From contig NZ_FLTX01000060.1 in NCBI RefSeq assembly GCF_900092025.1, positions 1-52,723 of the forward strand: a stretch of 52,723 nucleotides of DNA, read 5' to 3'. A program made the translations under genes and the position numbers. How positions within the stretch are numbered: the first letter of the stretch is position 1; each line of letters opens with the position of its first letter. Origin of the DNA: Xanthomonas bromi (lineage in GTDB: Bacteria > Pseudomonadota > Gammaproteobacteria > Xanthomonadales > Xanthomonadaceae). A model generated the notes under the pieces. The model searched no databases, was not told where the DNA came from, and saw only the letters and a list, made by a program, of their open reading frames with translations. Positions 40,087 through 48,600 of the stretch are shown here, piece after piece.

Positions 40087-40410
40087 ATGAGCAAGCCAGT
40101 GAAGTATTCCCCGGAAGTCCGGGAGCGCGCGGTGCGGATGGTGCTGGAGCACCAGGACAGGCACAGTTCGCAGTGGGCGGCGATCGAGTCGATTGCCTGG
40201 AAGATCGGGTGCACAGCCGAGACGCTGCGCAACTGGGTAGGTCGTGCCGAGCGTGACCAGGGGCTGCGTCCGGGCTTGACGACGGACGAGCGGGTGCGGA
40301 TGAAGGCGCTGGAGCGTGAGGTGCGCGAGCTGCGGCAGGCCAACGAGATCCTGCGCAAGGCGTCGGCGTATTTCGCCCAGGCGGAGCTAGACCGCCGCTT
40401 CAAGCCATGA
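40087..40410 (+). CDS. IS3-family transposase OrfA
   Basis: The 107-residue protein has the IS3 OrfA layout: a helix-turn-helix ([17 protein letters not shown]... [18 protein letters not shown]) followed by a leucine-zipper-like coiled coil ([19 protein letters not shown]). It binds IS ends and is normally joined to OrfB by a -1 frameshift. The stop overlaps the orfB ATG (ATGA at 40407). ATG 40087 is preferred over GTG 40084. It is complete, but the element is not. Confidence 0.88.
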   Translation: MSKPVKYSPEVRERAVRMVLEHQDRHSSQWAAIESIAWKIGCTAETLRNWVGRAERDQGLRPGLTTDERVRMKALEREVRELRQANEILRKASAYFAQAELDRRFKP

Positions 40411-40571
40411 CCGGGTTCGTTGCAGAGCATCGCGATGCCCACGGAGTCGAGCCGATCTGCCGAGTGCTGGAGATCGCTGCGTCGACGTACTACAGCCACG
40501 CGGCCCGGCAGGCGCATCCGGAGGCGCCTGCGGACCGCTGGTGGCGAGATCGGGCACTGGAGGCGCGGTAA
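40407..40571 (+). pseudogene. IS3-family OrfB, N-terminal remnant of element A
   Basis: Only 54 codons remain (begins [19 protein letters not shown], then LEIAASTYYSHAARQ), the HTH-like start of an IS3 transposase. The frame runs into the terminus of fragment B, which supplies the TAA stop. The whole DDE catalytic core is missing. Confidence 0.85.
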
Positions 40572-40948
40572 TCCCCCCGCTTTTAGCGGACTCCAGAAGT
40601 GGAGTTATGCAGCCATCGCCAGTTTCATCGCTGGCATGATGCCGCCTAGCGCCATGTTGGGGCGCTCATGGTTGTACGTCCATAGCCAGCGGGTGGCCTT
40701 GGCCTGCACCTGCTCGATGGTGTCGAACAGGGTGCGGGCCAGCCAGGCGTGGCGGACCGTGCGGTTGTAACGTTCAACGTAGGCGTTGTGTTGTGGCTTG
40801 CCCGGCTGGATGTGCTCGATGCCGATGCCGTTGCGTTCCGCCCACGCCAGCAGTGCTCCGCTGATGTATTGGGGCCCGTTATCGCAGCGAATGATGTGTG
40901 CCTTGCCGCGCCACTCGATGACCTGCTCCAACGATCGGATCACCCGGG
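40572..40948 (-). mobile_element. IS3-family fragment B (right part, inverted)
   Basis: The fragment lies opposite to A and C. Near 40572 a short inverted repeat CCGCTTTTAGCGG marks the element's 3' end. The frame 40605-40943 and a few codons beyond encode a transposase C-terminus: CDNGPQYISGALLAWAE with the second catalytic Asp, QPGKPQHNAYVERYNR with the catalytic Glu, and WLWTYNHERPNMALGG. The N-terminal half and orfA are absent. The junction to fragment C lies at about 40945-40955. Confidence 0.75.
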
Positions 40949-41467
40949 CAGATGGCAGCGACAGGTCGACCAGGTGTGGTCGCTAGACTTCGTGTTCGAT
41001 CGCACTGCCGAGGGCCGGGCGATCAAGTGCCTGATGATCGTGGACGATGCGACACACGAAGCGGTCACCATCGACGTGGAACGCGCAATCTCGGGCCACG
41101 GTGTGATCCGCGTGCTGGACCGACTGGCGCACAGTCGTGGCCTGCCGCAGGTGATCCGCACCGATAACGGCAAGGAGTTTTGCGCCCAGGCCATGGTGGC
41201 CTGGGCGCATGCCCGTGGCGTGCAATTGCGGCTGATCCAGCCGGGCAAACCGAACCAAAACGCCTACGTCTAATCCTTCAACGGCCGGCTACGCGACGAA
41301 GCCGCAACGAGCACTGGTTCCCGACGTTGCTGCATGCCCGTGCAGAGATCGAATGCTGGCGACGCGAATGCAACGAGGAACGACCCAAGAAGGCAATTGG
41401 CGGCATGACGCTGGCTGCTTATGCCCAACACCTGGCAAACACCGATATCATCAGGCCCGGACTCTAA
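40949..41467 (+). pseudogene. IS3-family OrfB fragment C (different element; stop and frameshift)
   Basis: The frame carries a DDE core of an IS407/IS1404-like transposase: QVWSLDFVFDRTAEGRAIKC (first Asp), IRTDNGKEFCAQAMV (second Asp) and QPGKPNQNAYV. A TAA (41271-41273) stands where the family has the catalytic Glu codon. A one-base deletion near 41305 shifts the rest (EHWFPTLLHARAEIECWRR...MTLAAYAQHLA) to another frame that ends at 41467. The N-terminal third is missing. Fragment C is not the continuation of fragment A because the subgroups differ. Confidence 0.8.
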
Positions 41468-41614
41468 GAGCGGCTACCAAAACGTAGCGAGCAGTCGTCA
41501 GGCGGGTGTGGACGGCGCGCTCAGAACCGCAGTGCACAAGTGGTAGTACATGCCGATTCCGAGCACCGGCCGCGCCCGCCTGGCGGCTGCGCAGTAGTCT
41601 TGTTAGCCGCTCTA
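41465..41614. repeat. 150-bp palindromic repeat (MITE-like), intact copy
   Basis: The element runs from TAAGAGCGGCTACCAA to TTGTTAGCCGCTCTA. The outer roughly 44 bases of each side are imperfect inverted repeats of each other (AGAGCGGCTA, GCAG-CG-CAGGCGGG). The centre contains GTGGTAGTACATGCCGATTC. It has no coding capacity. It begins exactly at the stop codon of IS fragment C. A degraded copy lies at 25938-26075. Non-autonomous mobile element is the simplest explanation. Confidence 0.8.
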
Positions 41615-41921
41615 AAGAGCAGAACCCAATTGATAACCTGCATTGCACCGATCATCTTCACGACTGGCGCATCTGGCCCATAGTGATAGCAAGCTGCAAA
41701 ACGATAGAATCGCGAGAATCGTAATCAAGAAACTGATCATCAGCCAGTTTTCGATTTTCTTCAGCCATTAAGATGGCAAAGAAGCAACGTTTTTGTCCTT
41801 GGCAAGAGTCACCTCTTCAAGTAACTGGAGTGGACATTTCATTCTCGTGGCGGGGGCAAAATAGCGCAGCGACGTGGTGCTCCTGTCCTCAGTGGGGAGG
41901 AAGCGCTTGCGATGCGCCGTC
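41615..41921. other. AT-richer spacer between IS debris and T6SS genes
   Basis: This 307-base stretch is clearly less GC-rich than the rest of the window. No gene is supported. A short minus-strand frame ends with MKCPLQLLEEVTLAKDKN before running into the next gene's complement, which could be the tail of another decayed mobile gene but is too short to assign. Confidence 0.5.
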
Positions 41922-42713
41922 TCAGTGCGCCGGACAGGCCGGATCTTTGCCGGTGAGCGCTGCGCAGATCTGCTTGCGGCACTCCAGGCCCGCCATCGTG
42001 TTGGCGTCGGGACATTTGCGCAATTGGGTCTGCACGTTGGAGCTGGTCGACGCCGAGTGCGAGTCGATCGCATCGAATGCCGCGTCGGTCTCGGTCGCGT
42101 TCTTGCTGTCCTCGGCCTGGATCTTGGCGATCAGCGAATCCAACGAGTCTTGTTTTGCCGCCGGCTTTTCGTCGCGCTTGATGATGCCCATCAGCGTGGC
42201 CAGCAGGTCGTTGCTGTCGTCCTGTACGTGCTTGCCGTTGGCCAGCGCAGCGCGTGGTTTGCGCTGCGGCGAGGGGGCAGCAGCCGGCTTGGCCGGCGCA
42301 GTCGCGGTGCTGGCGGATGAGGCGCTGGGCAAGCGGTCGACGGCGGGAGGCGGATCGCTGACGGTGTTGTCGTCTACGATCATTGCGCCGCCCGGCGCCT
42401 GTGTGGGATTGGCCGGAGAGATGGTGTCGGTCGCCGGCACGGTGGTGTATGCGTCGAACTCGGCGTCGGCCTCGGCACGTCCGGCATTCCAGCGCAGCGC
42501 CATGAACACCGCGCCCAGCAGCGCGACTCCGAGGACGGCGATCAGCACCAAGCGGGTGGGGCGCCGCCGCGGCGCTTTGGCACGGACGCTGGACGGCGCG
42601 CTGGTTGCGCGGCCTTCCATATCGGCCAAAATGCGCCCGGAGCCGGCTGGCTGGGTCTGTCCTTGCCCCGAAAGAAGACTCGGGCGATTTAATCCGCCAT
42701 TATTCAACTGCAA
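41922..42713 (-). CDS. Single-pass membrane protein of the T6SS locus, function unknown
   Basis: The 263-residue product has a Pro/Ser/Arg-rich cytoplasmic part, one membrane helix at about residues 54-72 (RLVLIAVLGVALLGAVFMAL), and a low-complexity Ala/Pro/Ser periplasmic linker. A compact C-terminal domain holds three or four cysteines (KCPDANTMAGLECRKQICAA, then CPAH) that could form disulfides. The start taken is TTG 42713, preceded by AAGGG. An ATG at 42620 is the alternative and still leaves the helix. It is divergent from the M15 peptidase gene. I recognise no named family; its position suggests a T6SS accessory. Confidence 0.65.
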   Translation of the reverse strand: MQLNNGGLNRPSLLSGQGQTQPAGSGRILADMEGRATSAPSSVRAKAPRRRPTRLVLIAVLGVALLGAVFMALRWNAGRAEADAEFDAYTTVPATDTISPANPTQAPGGAMIVDDNTVSDPPPAVDRLPSASSASTATAPAKPAAAPSPQRKPRAALANGKHVQDDSNDLLATLMGIIKRDEKPAAKQDSLDSLIAKIQAEDSKNATETDAAFDAIDSHSASTSSNVQTQLRKCPDANTMAGLECRKQICAALTGKDPACPAH

Positions 42714-42820
42714 TCCAACCCTTGTTCGGCGAGCGCCGGGGATTTGTCTATCTTCAATTCTAGTGCTTGGCGCCGGCCCGTCAACCGCACAGCAAGCAAC
42801 AGCATCATCAGGGGGATGTA

Positions 42821-43699
42821 GTGGCAGTCGTCGTTGCGGGTGTGGTGATCTTCCTGCTGCTGGTGTCTATCGCCTGCTGGCTGCTGTTGTTTCCGGAGGC
42901 GCTGGAGGGGGTGCAAGCCTGGTTGGGCGAGCGCCTGCGCGGCCTTCGGCAAGGCGCCGGGCGGGTCGGCCAGCGCGTGGGCCGCAGCGCTGGCGGAGTC
43001 GGCGAGGGGGTGCGCGGCGGGATCGGCGGGGTAACGGATTTCTTTCGGCGTCATCGCTGGGTCATCCTGTGCGCGACCCTGCTGTTGCTGGTGCCGCCTA
43101 GCGTGATCCTGCTGGTCCGGCAGAACGTGGCGCTGGAGGACTTCCGTGCCGAGGACATGAATGAATCCAGCAGCATGGTGGCGCAGCTGCTGCGTGGCGA
43201 ACGCTTGGTGCCGCCGCCGACGCCGCCTCCGGAGGTATTCACCACCGAGGAGATCCGCCGCACCCGCCCGGAGATCGTCACCGCGGACCGGCGTTGGGAA
43301 AGCATCGACGCCGACCTGCAACAGCGCGTGCTCGCGATCTACGAGGTCATGCGTCGCCAGTACGGCTACGAAATGGTGCTGGTGGAGGGCTATCGCAGCC
43401 CGGAGCGCCAGGCCGAGTTGATGGGCGGCGGCCGCGCCACCCGTGCCAGCGCTTGGCAGAGCTGCCACCAATACGGCCTGGCGGTGGATAGCGCGCCGTT
43501 GCGCGACGGCAAGCTGCAGTGGGACATGGGCGATCCGTGGACCAGACGCGCCTACTTCCTGTACGGCGAGCTGGCGCAGCAGGCCGGGTTGGAGTGGGGC
43601 GGCAGCTGGCGCAGCATCAAGGACTACGTGCATGTGGAGAAGCTGGAGTTCTGCCGCAGCGCTCGCGCCGCCAAGCGTGCCGAATTGGCCCGAGGGTGA
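42821..43699 (+). CDS. Membrane-anchored M15-family peptidoglycan peptidase (TagX-like)
   Basis: The 292-residue protein (GTG 42821, preceded by AGGGGG) has two membrane helices (about 3-23 and 75-95) separated by a Gly/Arg-rich loop. A C-terminal peptidase M15 domain (about 140-285) carries the motif SCHQYGLAVD (H216, D223) and KDYVHVE (D268, H271), giving the zinc ligands and acid of D-Ala-D-Ala/L,D-peptidases. Acinetobacter TagX, an L,D-endopeptidase in a T6SS locus, has the same family domain and is needed for assembly across the cell wall. By analogy this one would open peptidoglycan for the T6SS membrane complex. Confidence 0.82.
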   Translation: MAVVVAGVVIFLLLVSIACWLLLFPEALEGVQAWLGERLRGLRQGAGRVGQRVGRSAGGVGEGVRGGIGGVTDFFRRHRWVILCATLLLLVPPSVILLVRQNVALEDFRAEDMNESSSMVAQLLRGERLVPPPTPPPEVFTTEEIRRTRPEIVTADRRWESIDADLQQRVLAIYEVMRRQYGYEMVLVEGYRSPERQAELMGGGRATRASAWQSCHQYGLAVDSAPLRDGKLQWDMGDPWTRRAYFLYGELAQQAGLEWGGSWRSIKDYVHVEKLEFCRSARAAKRAELARG

Positions 43700-43727
43700 G
43701 CCGGGGCTGAACTCCTGCTATCTTCTC

Positions 43728-43758
43728 CCCCCGTGGCGGCGATCGCGCCCCACGGGGG
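43728..43758. other. Strong hairpin upstream of the PAAR gene
   Basis: CCCCCGTGG (43728-43736) pairs perfectly with CCACGGGGG (43750-43758), and the inside adds GGCG-ATCG-CGCC. The structure is nearly fully paired, with no T tract. It may stabilise mRNA or partly separate the peptidase transcript from the PAAR gene. Confidence 0.55.
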
Positions 43759-43809
43759 CGAATGGCGGCGACGGACCGGCCTCGGCGCAACGACCAGGGA
43801 GCAATATTG

Positions 43810-44070
43810 ATGTCACGACCTTTTATTCTTGTTGGCGATCAGCTCGATCATGGCGGCAGCGTGGTCACAGGTTCGGCCGAAACCGATGTGGACGGCAAGC
43901 CGGTGGCGCGTATCGGCGACAAGGTGGTGTGCAGGGTGCATGGTCAGACCGAGATCGCCAGCGGTGACGCCACGGTGATGATTGATGGCAAGCCGGTGGC
44001 CCGGCATGGGGACAAGGCCGCCTGTGGAGGTACACTTATCTCTTCTCAGGGAACGACTGGCATCGGATGA
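43810..44070 (+). CDS. PAAR-domain T6SS spike tip protein
   Basis: The 86-residue protein is a stand-alone PAAR domain, the metal-binding cone that caps VgrG and carries effectors. It shows the PAAR-type repeats GGSVVTGSAETDVDGKPVARIGD and a C-terminal HGDKAACGGTLISSQGTTGIG with conserved His and Cys for metal. Chunks HGQTEIASGDATV are typical of the DUF4150/PAAR motif family. ATG 43810 follows GGGAG. No effector domain is fused, so effectors would bind VgrG or an adaptor. Confidence 0.93.
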   Translation: MSRPFILVGDQLDHGGSVVTGSAETDVDGKPVARIGDKVVCRVHGQTEIASGDATVMIDGKPVARHGDKAACGGTLISSQGTTGIG

Positions 44071-44123
44071 CGAGTCAAGGTAGTTCGGCTCCCGTCGATG
44101 CCTAATCCACTCATGGAGCGAGG

Positions 44124-45620
44124 ATGCTAATGTCCGGAATTCTTCGGAACGTGTTGTCGGCCGCCGCGTTTTTCGGTGTGGCGTGGGGCGGTTCGATCTT
44201 CTATTGGCGCAGCAGCGGCACCACGCCTAACGGCATGGAGATGCTGACGTATCTGGGCATCCTGCCCGCCGGCCTGCTGGGCGGCAGCTGGCTGCTGCGC
44301 GATTTTGGGCGGCGCGCCTTTGCGCGCGCCACCGACGCCGCCGACAGCGCTGCGGCCAAGGCCACCGAACGCAACGATTCCAAGGCGGCCGTGGCAAGTT
44401 CATCTTCGGCGCCGGAGGCGCTGGCGCCGACCGCCTGCGCCGCGCCGGCATTGCTTGCCGGTGCGCTGAACCTGGCCTTGGGCCAGCAACCGCAGGCCAT
44501 TCTCGCGCTGCGCGGCAATCTGCCGCGGCCTGGGCTGCACAAGCAGTTCCGCGACCGTGACGGGCTGCCGGTCTTCGTCGTGCAGGTGCCGGAACTGGAT
44601 GCGCCCGCTGCGGCCGAGGCCATGCTCGCCTCGGCCGCAGCGGGCGCCGACGCCAACGAGCGCCCGTTGGAGCATCACAAGCGTGCCATCGCACTGCTCG
44701 AACCGGTCGCCGAGGCGCTGTTGCTGGAGGCTGCGCAGGCGCTGCCGCCGCTGCCCGAGGCCCAGGATCGTGTGGTGGCCGGGCTGCGCCACCGGGTCGA
44801 GGCGCAGGTGCAGAACGTGCTGCGCATCGAGCTGTGGCTGCCCGCGGACTGGCCCGCGTCGCTGCACGCGGCGTTGGGCGACTGGGTGCTGGCGTCCGCC
44901 AGCGAACACGGCCTGGATCCACGCCGTTTCGGCGTGGAGGTGATCCCGATGGCGGGTGCCGACGATGCATGGTCGCGGCTGCAACAACTGGCGCGCGGCG
45001 CGGAGTCGCCGGTGGACGGCTGGCAGCTGGTCATGGCCTGCCATTCGGCGATCGACCAGACACAGGTGGAGCAGATGCTCGAAAGCGGGTGGCTGATGAC
45101 GCGCCGTTCGCCCGACGGACGCGTACCTGGCGAGGGCGCCAGCGGGGTCTTGCTGGCCAGCGGGCCCGGCGCTTCCAGCGATGTGGTGCTGCATCCGCTG
45201 CAGCGCGCCCGGGTGCCGCTGGACAGCAGCGCCAAGGCCAGTGCGCGGCTGAGCGGCGAACTGGCGGCGCAGACCCTGCAGCGCGCCGCGCTCGCGCCCA
45301 CCCAAGTGGATCTGGTGCTCAGCGACGCCGACCACCGCGCCGGCCTGGCGGCCGAGGTCGCGGCCGCTGCCGCGCTGGCCTGCCCCGATCTGGATACCGC
45401 CGTGCAGTGCCTGCCGCTGGCCATCGCCACCGGCGATCTGGCCGCGGTGCAACCGCTGGCGATGCTCGCGCTTGCCCATGCCCATGTCGCCGCCGGGCAA
45501 CATGCGGCACTGATGCTGGGCGTGGATCAGGCAGGCCTGCGCATCGCCACACTCGTCAGTCCCCGTGTTTTCCCCCAGCCAGATACCGACGTCGGCGCCG
45601 TGCCGGCGTCCGCCGCCTAA
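44124..45620 (+). CDS. T6SS-locus membrane protein with degenerate ketosynthase-like (thiolase-fold) domain
   Basis: The 498-residue protein has two N-terminal membrane helices (about 8-27 and 38-58), an Ala-rich linker (to about 110), and a large soluble domain. The soluble part carries landmarks of beta-ketoacyl synthases in the right order: WQLVMACHSA (300-309) like the DVMVAGGAE strand, RVPGEGASGVLLA (333-345) like DGFVxGEGAxxLVLE, VDLVLSDADHR (395-405) where active enzymes have a HGTGT loop, and GDLAAVQPLAMLALAHAHVAAG (437 onward, like GHxxGAAG). The catalytic Cys and both His are not present. It is thus probably a non-enzymatic scaffold at the membrane. The family assignment is inference from motif order. 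Confidence 0.6.
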   Translation: MLMSGILRNVLSAAAFFGVAWGGSIFYWRSSGTTPNGMEMLTYLGILPAGLLGGSWLLRDFGRRAFARATDAADSAAAKATERNDSKAAVASSSSAPEALAPTACAAPALLAGALNLALGQQPQAILALRGNLPRPGLHKQFRDRDGLPVFVVQVPELDAPAAAEAMLASAAAGADANERPLEHHKRAIALLEPVAEALLLEAAQALPPLPEAQDRVVAGLRHRVEAQVQNVLRIELWLPADWPASLHAALGDWVLASASEHGLDPRRFGVEVIPMAGADDAWSRLQQLARGAESPVDGWQLVMACHSAIDQTQVEQMLESGWLMTRRSPDGRVPGEGASGVLLASGPGASSDVVLHPLQRARVPLDSSAKASARLSGELAAQTLQRAALAPTQVDLVLSDADHRAGLAAEVAAAAALACPDLDTAVQCLPLAIATGDLAAVQPLAMLALAHAHVAAGQHAALMLGVDQAGLRIATLVSPRVFPQPDTDVGAVPASAA

Positions 45621-45635
45621 CCGGAACAGCGCTCG

Positions 45636-48600
45636 ATGTTTAGCAATCTCAGGTATTACCTTCGCGATTACCGCCTCTGGATGGTTCTCGGCTTGCTTTT
45701 CGCTGCCGCAGTCGCCTACTTCGGCGCCGAGGGCTTGCGCGAAATCGGCCTGTGGGTGGCCGCGGTACTGGCGGTCTGTCTGCTGATATGGCTGCTGGTG
45801 TGGATCGTGCGCCGGATCATGGCGCGCCGCGCCGCGCGCAGCCTGGATGCGATGGTGCAAGGCGAAGCCGATCGCGCGGTCGCCGCCGCGCAGCCGGCCA
45901 CCCGCGCCGACACCGAAGCGCTGCGCTCGCGCATGTTGGAGGCGGTCAAGGCGATCAAGTCCTCGCGCCTGGGCGTGCTCAAAGGCAAGGCGGCGCTGTA
46001 CGAACTGCCGTGGTACGTGATCATTGGCAATCCGGCGGCCGGCAAGAGCACCGCGATCCTCAATTCCGGGTTGCAGTTCCCGTTCGAGGACAATCGCGGC
46101 AATGTGATCCAGGGCATCGGCGGCACGCGCAATTGCGATTGGTACTTCACCACGACCGGCATCGTGCTCGATACCGCCGGTCGGTATTCGGTCAGCGTCG
46201 AAGACCGCCTGGAATGGCTCACCTTTCTCGCGCTGCTGAAAAAGCACCGGCCGCGCGCGCCGATCAACGGCGTCATCATCGCCGCCAGCATCGCCGAACT
46301 GTCCGGTAGCAAGCCCGAGTTCGCGATCGAGCTGGCCAAGAACCTGCGCCAGCGCGTGCAGGAAATCACCGAGCGCCTGGAAGTGTTCGCGCCGGTGTAC
46401 GTGGTGTTCACCAAGGCCGACCTGATCGCCGGCTTCTCCGAGTTCTTCCATAATCTGGATCCGTCCGAGCGCGAGAACGTGTGGGGTGCGACCCTGCCCT
46501 ACGATCCGACCGCCAAGACCGATGCGCTGGCCGCGTTCGACACCCATTTCGACGAACTGGCCGAAGGCCTCAAGGAAATGAGCCTGGCGCACATGGCGAT
46601 GCAGCGTGGGCGTCAGGTGTCGCCCGGGCTGCTGACACTGCCGCTGGAGTTCGTCGGCATCAAGCCGGCGCTGCGCACCTTCATCGCCACGCTGTTCGAA
46701 GAAAACCCCTATCAGTTCAAGCCGGTGTTCCGCGGTTTCTACTTCAGCAGCGCGCTGCAGGAAGGCCATTCCGTGCACCACGCCTCCGAGCGGGTGAGCC
46801 GCCAGTTCGCGCTGCAGGCGCGTGCGCAGCCGGGCGAAGCGGTGCCGTCGGGACAGACCGCCTACTTCCTGAAAGACCTGTTCCGCAAGGTCATCTTCGC
46901 CGACAAACAGCTTGTCCGGCAGTACTCCAGCCCGCACCAGAACCGCCTGCGCTATGGTGTCTTCCTCGGTGGCGTCGCCGTGCTGGCGTTGGCGCTGGGT
47001 CTGTGGACCTGGTCGTACACCACCAACGTGCAACTGGTGAACAACGCCACCAAGGATCTGGACCAGGCCGTGCGCGTGCAGGCCAACCGGGTCGACTTGC
47101 AATCGCGCATCGACGCGCTGCTGCTGTTGCAGGATCGGCTCGAGCAGCTGGACCGCTACAAGCAAAAGGGCGGCATCACCTCCGGGCTGGGCCTGTACCA
47201 GGGCGACAACATCCGCAAGAAGTTGCTGGCCGAGTACTACAACGGCATGCGCCAGGTGATGCTCGAGCCGACCACCGCCAATCTGGAGTCGTTCCTGGGG
47301 CAAGTGGTCAGCGAGCGCGACAAGCTAGGCAAGTCGGCCGGCCCGCAGCAGGCCGCGAAGCAGGACGGCGTGCTGTATCAGGATGCGTCGCCGACCGATA
47401 CCAACGATGCCTACAACGCGCTGAAGACCTACCTGATGCTGGGCAATCGCAAGCACGTGGAGAGCGCGCACCTGACGCAGCAGCTGACCCTGTTCTGGCG
47501 CGGCTGGCTGGATGCCAATCGCGGCCAGATGACTCGCGAGGAGATGACCCGCGCGGCCGAGAAGCTGATGACGTTCTACGTTGCCCAAGCCGAAGATGCG
47601 CAGTGGCCGCAGGTGCAGACCAAGGTCACTCTGGTCAACGACAGCCGCGAGGCGCTGACCCGGGTGATGAAGGGCCAGCCGGCGATGCAGCGTGTGTTCG
47701 CGCAGATCAAGGCGCGTGCGGCGGCGCGCTTCCCCACGGTGACGGTCAACGCGCTGATCGGCGAGGAAGCCAACAGCGGCGCGATCACCGGCAGCTACGC
47801 CATTTCCGGCGCGTTCTCGCGCGAGGCATGGGAAGAATACGTCAAGGACGCAATCAAGGAAGCGGCCAACACGCAGCTCAGCACCACCGACTGGGTCCTG
47901 GACACGACTGAGCAGAGCGACCTGTCGCTGGCCGGCAGCCCGGAGCACATCGCGCGCGAGCTGGTGACGGCGTACAAGCAGGAATACGCGAAGGAGTGGC
48001 GCAAGTTCATCCAGGGCGTCAGCGTGGCGCCCTTCCAGGGCTTCGACCAGGCGCTGTCGCGGATGAACCGCATCGGCGATCCGGCCAACTCGCCGTTGCG
48101 CAAGCTGCTGGAAAAGATCAACGAGCAGACCATCTGGGACAACCCGATGGCCGACGCCTTGTCCAAGAAGGCATCCGGCGGGGTCGTCGCCTGGTTCCAG
48201 CGGGTGATCCTGCGCCGCGATCCGGCCGACGCCGGCAAGGCCGAGCAGCAGCCGGTCGGCCCGATCGGCAAGACCTTCGAGGGCCTGGCGCGGCTGATGA
48301 CCAAGCGCAAGGACGAGCCGGCGGTCATCGATGCCTACTTCGACAAGTTGGCCAAGTTGCGCACACGGATGAACGCGATCAAGAACCAGGGCCAGATCGG
48401 CGTCGGCGCGCGCAAGCTGATGCAGGACACCTTCAGCAACGAAGGCTCCGAACTCAGCGCCGCGCTGACCCTGGTGGACGAGCAGATGCTGACCGGGCTG
48501 GACGAAACCCAGCGCGACGCGATGCGTCCGCTGTTGCTGCGTCCGTTGACCCAGACCTTCGCCGCGCTGGTGCCGCCGACCGAGAACGAGATCAACCGGG

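Larger units (their letters stand above)
40037..40571 (+). mobile_element. IS3-family fragment A (left end, orfA and start of orfB)
   Basis: The left terminus begins TGAACCGCCCCGGGATTCC at the break in the integrase. It contains an intact orfA (40087-40410) and the first 54 codons of orfB, then ends abruptly where fragment B begins. The expected matching right terminal repeat is not present downstream. The proteins resemble the IS51-like subgroup of IS3 (judged from recalled family sequences). Confidence 0.75.

Noticed and set aside
40037..41467. One complete IS3 element interrupted by another
   Set aside because: Fragments A and C belong to different IS3 subgroups by protein sequence, so C is not the continuation of A. 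No matching terminal repeats or target duplication were seen.
41773..43101. A 442-codon plus-strand frame spanning the T6SS membrane protein and the peptidase start
   Set aside because: It is the complement of the 263-residue minus-strand gene and the out-of-frame start of the peptidase. Cys/Ser/Arg-rich shadow.
44400..47303. A 967-codon minus-strand frame opposite the ketosynthase-like gene and tssM
   Set aside because: Same His/Arg/Gln-rich shadow composition. The plus strand has well-defined proteins with proper starts and coupling.
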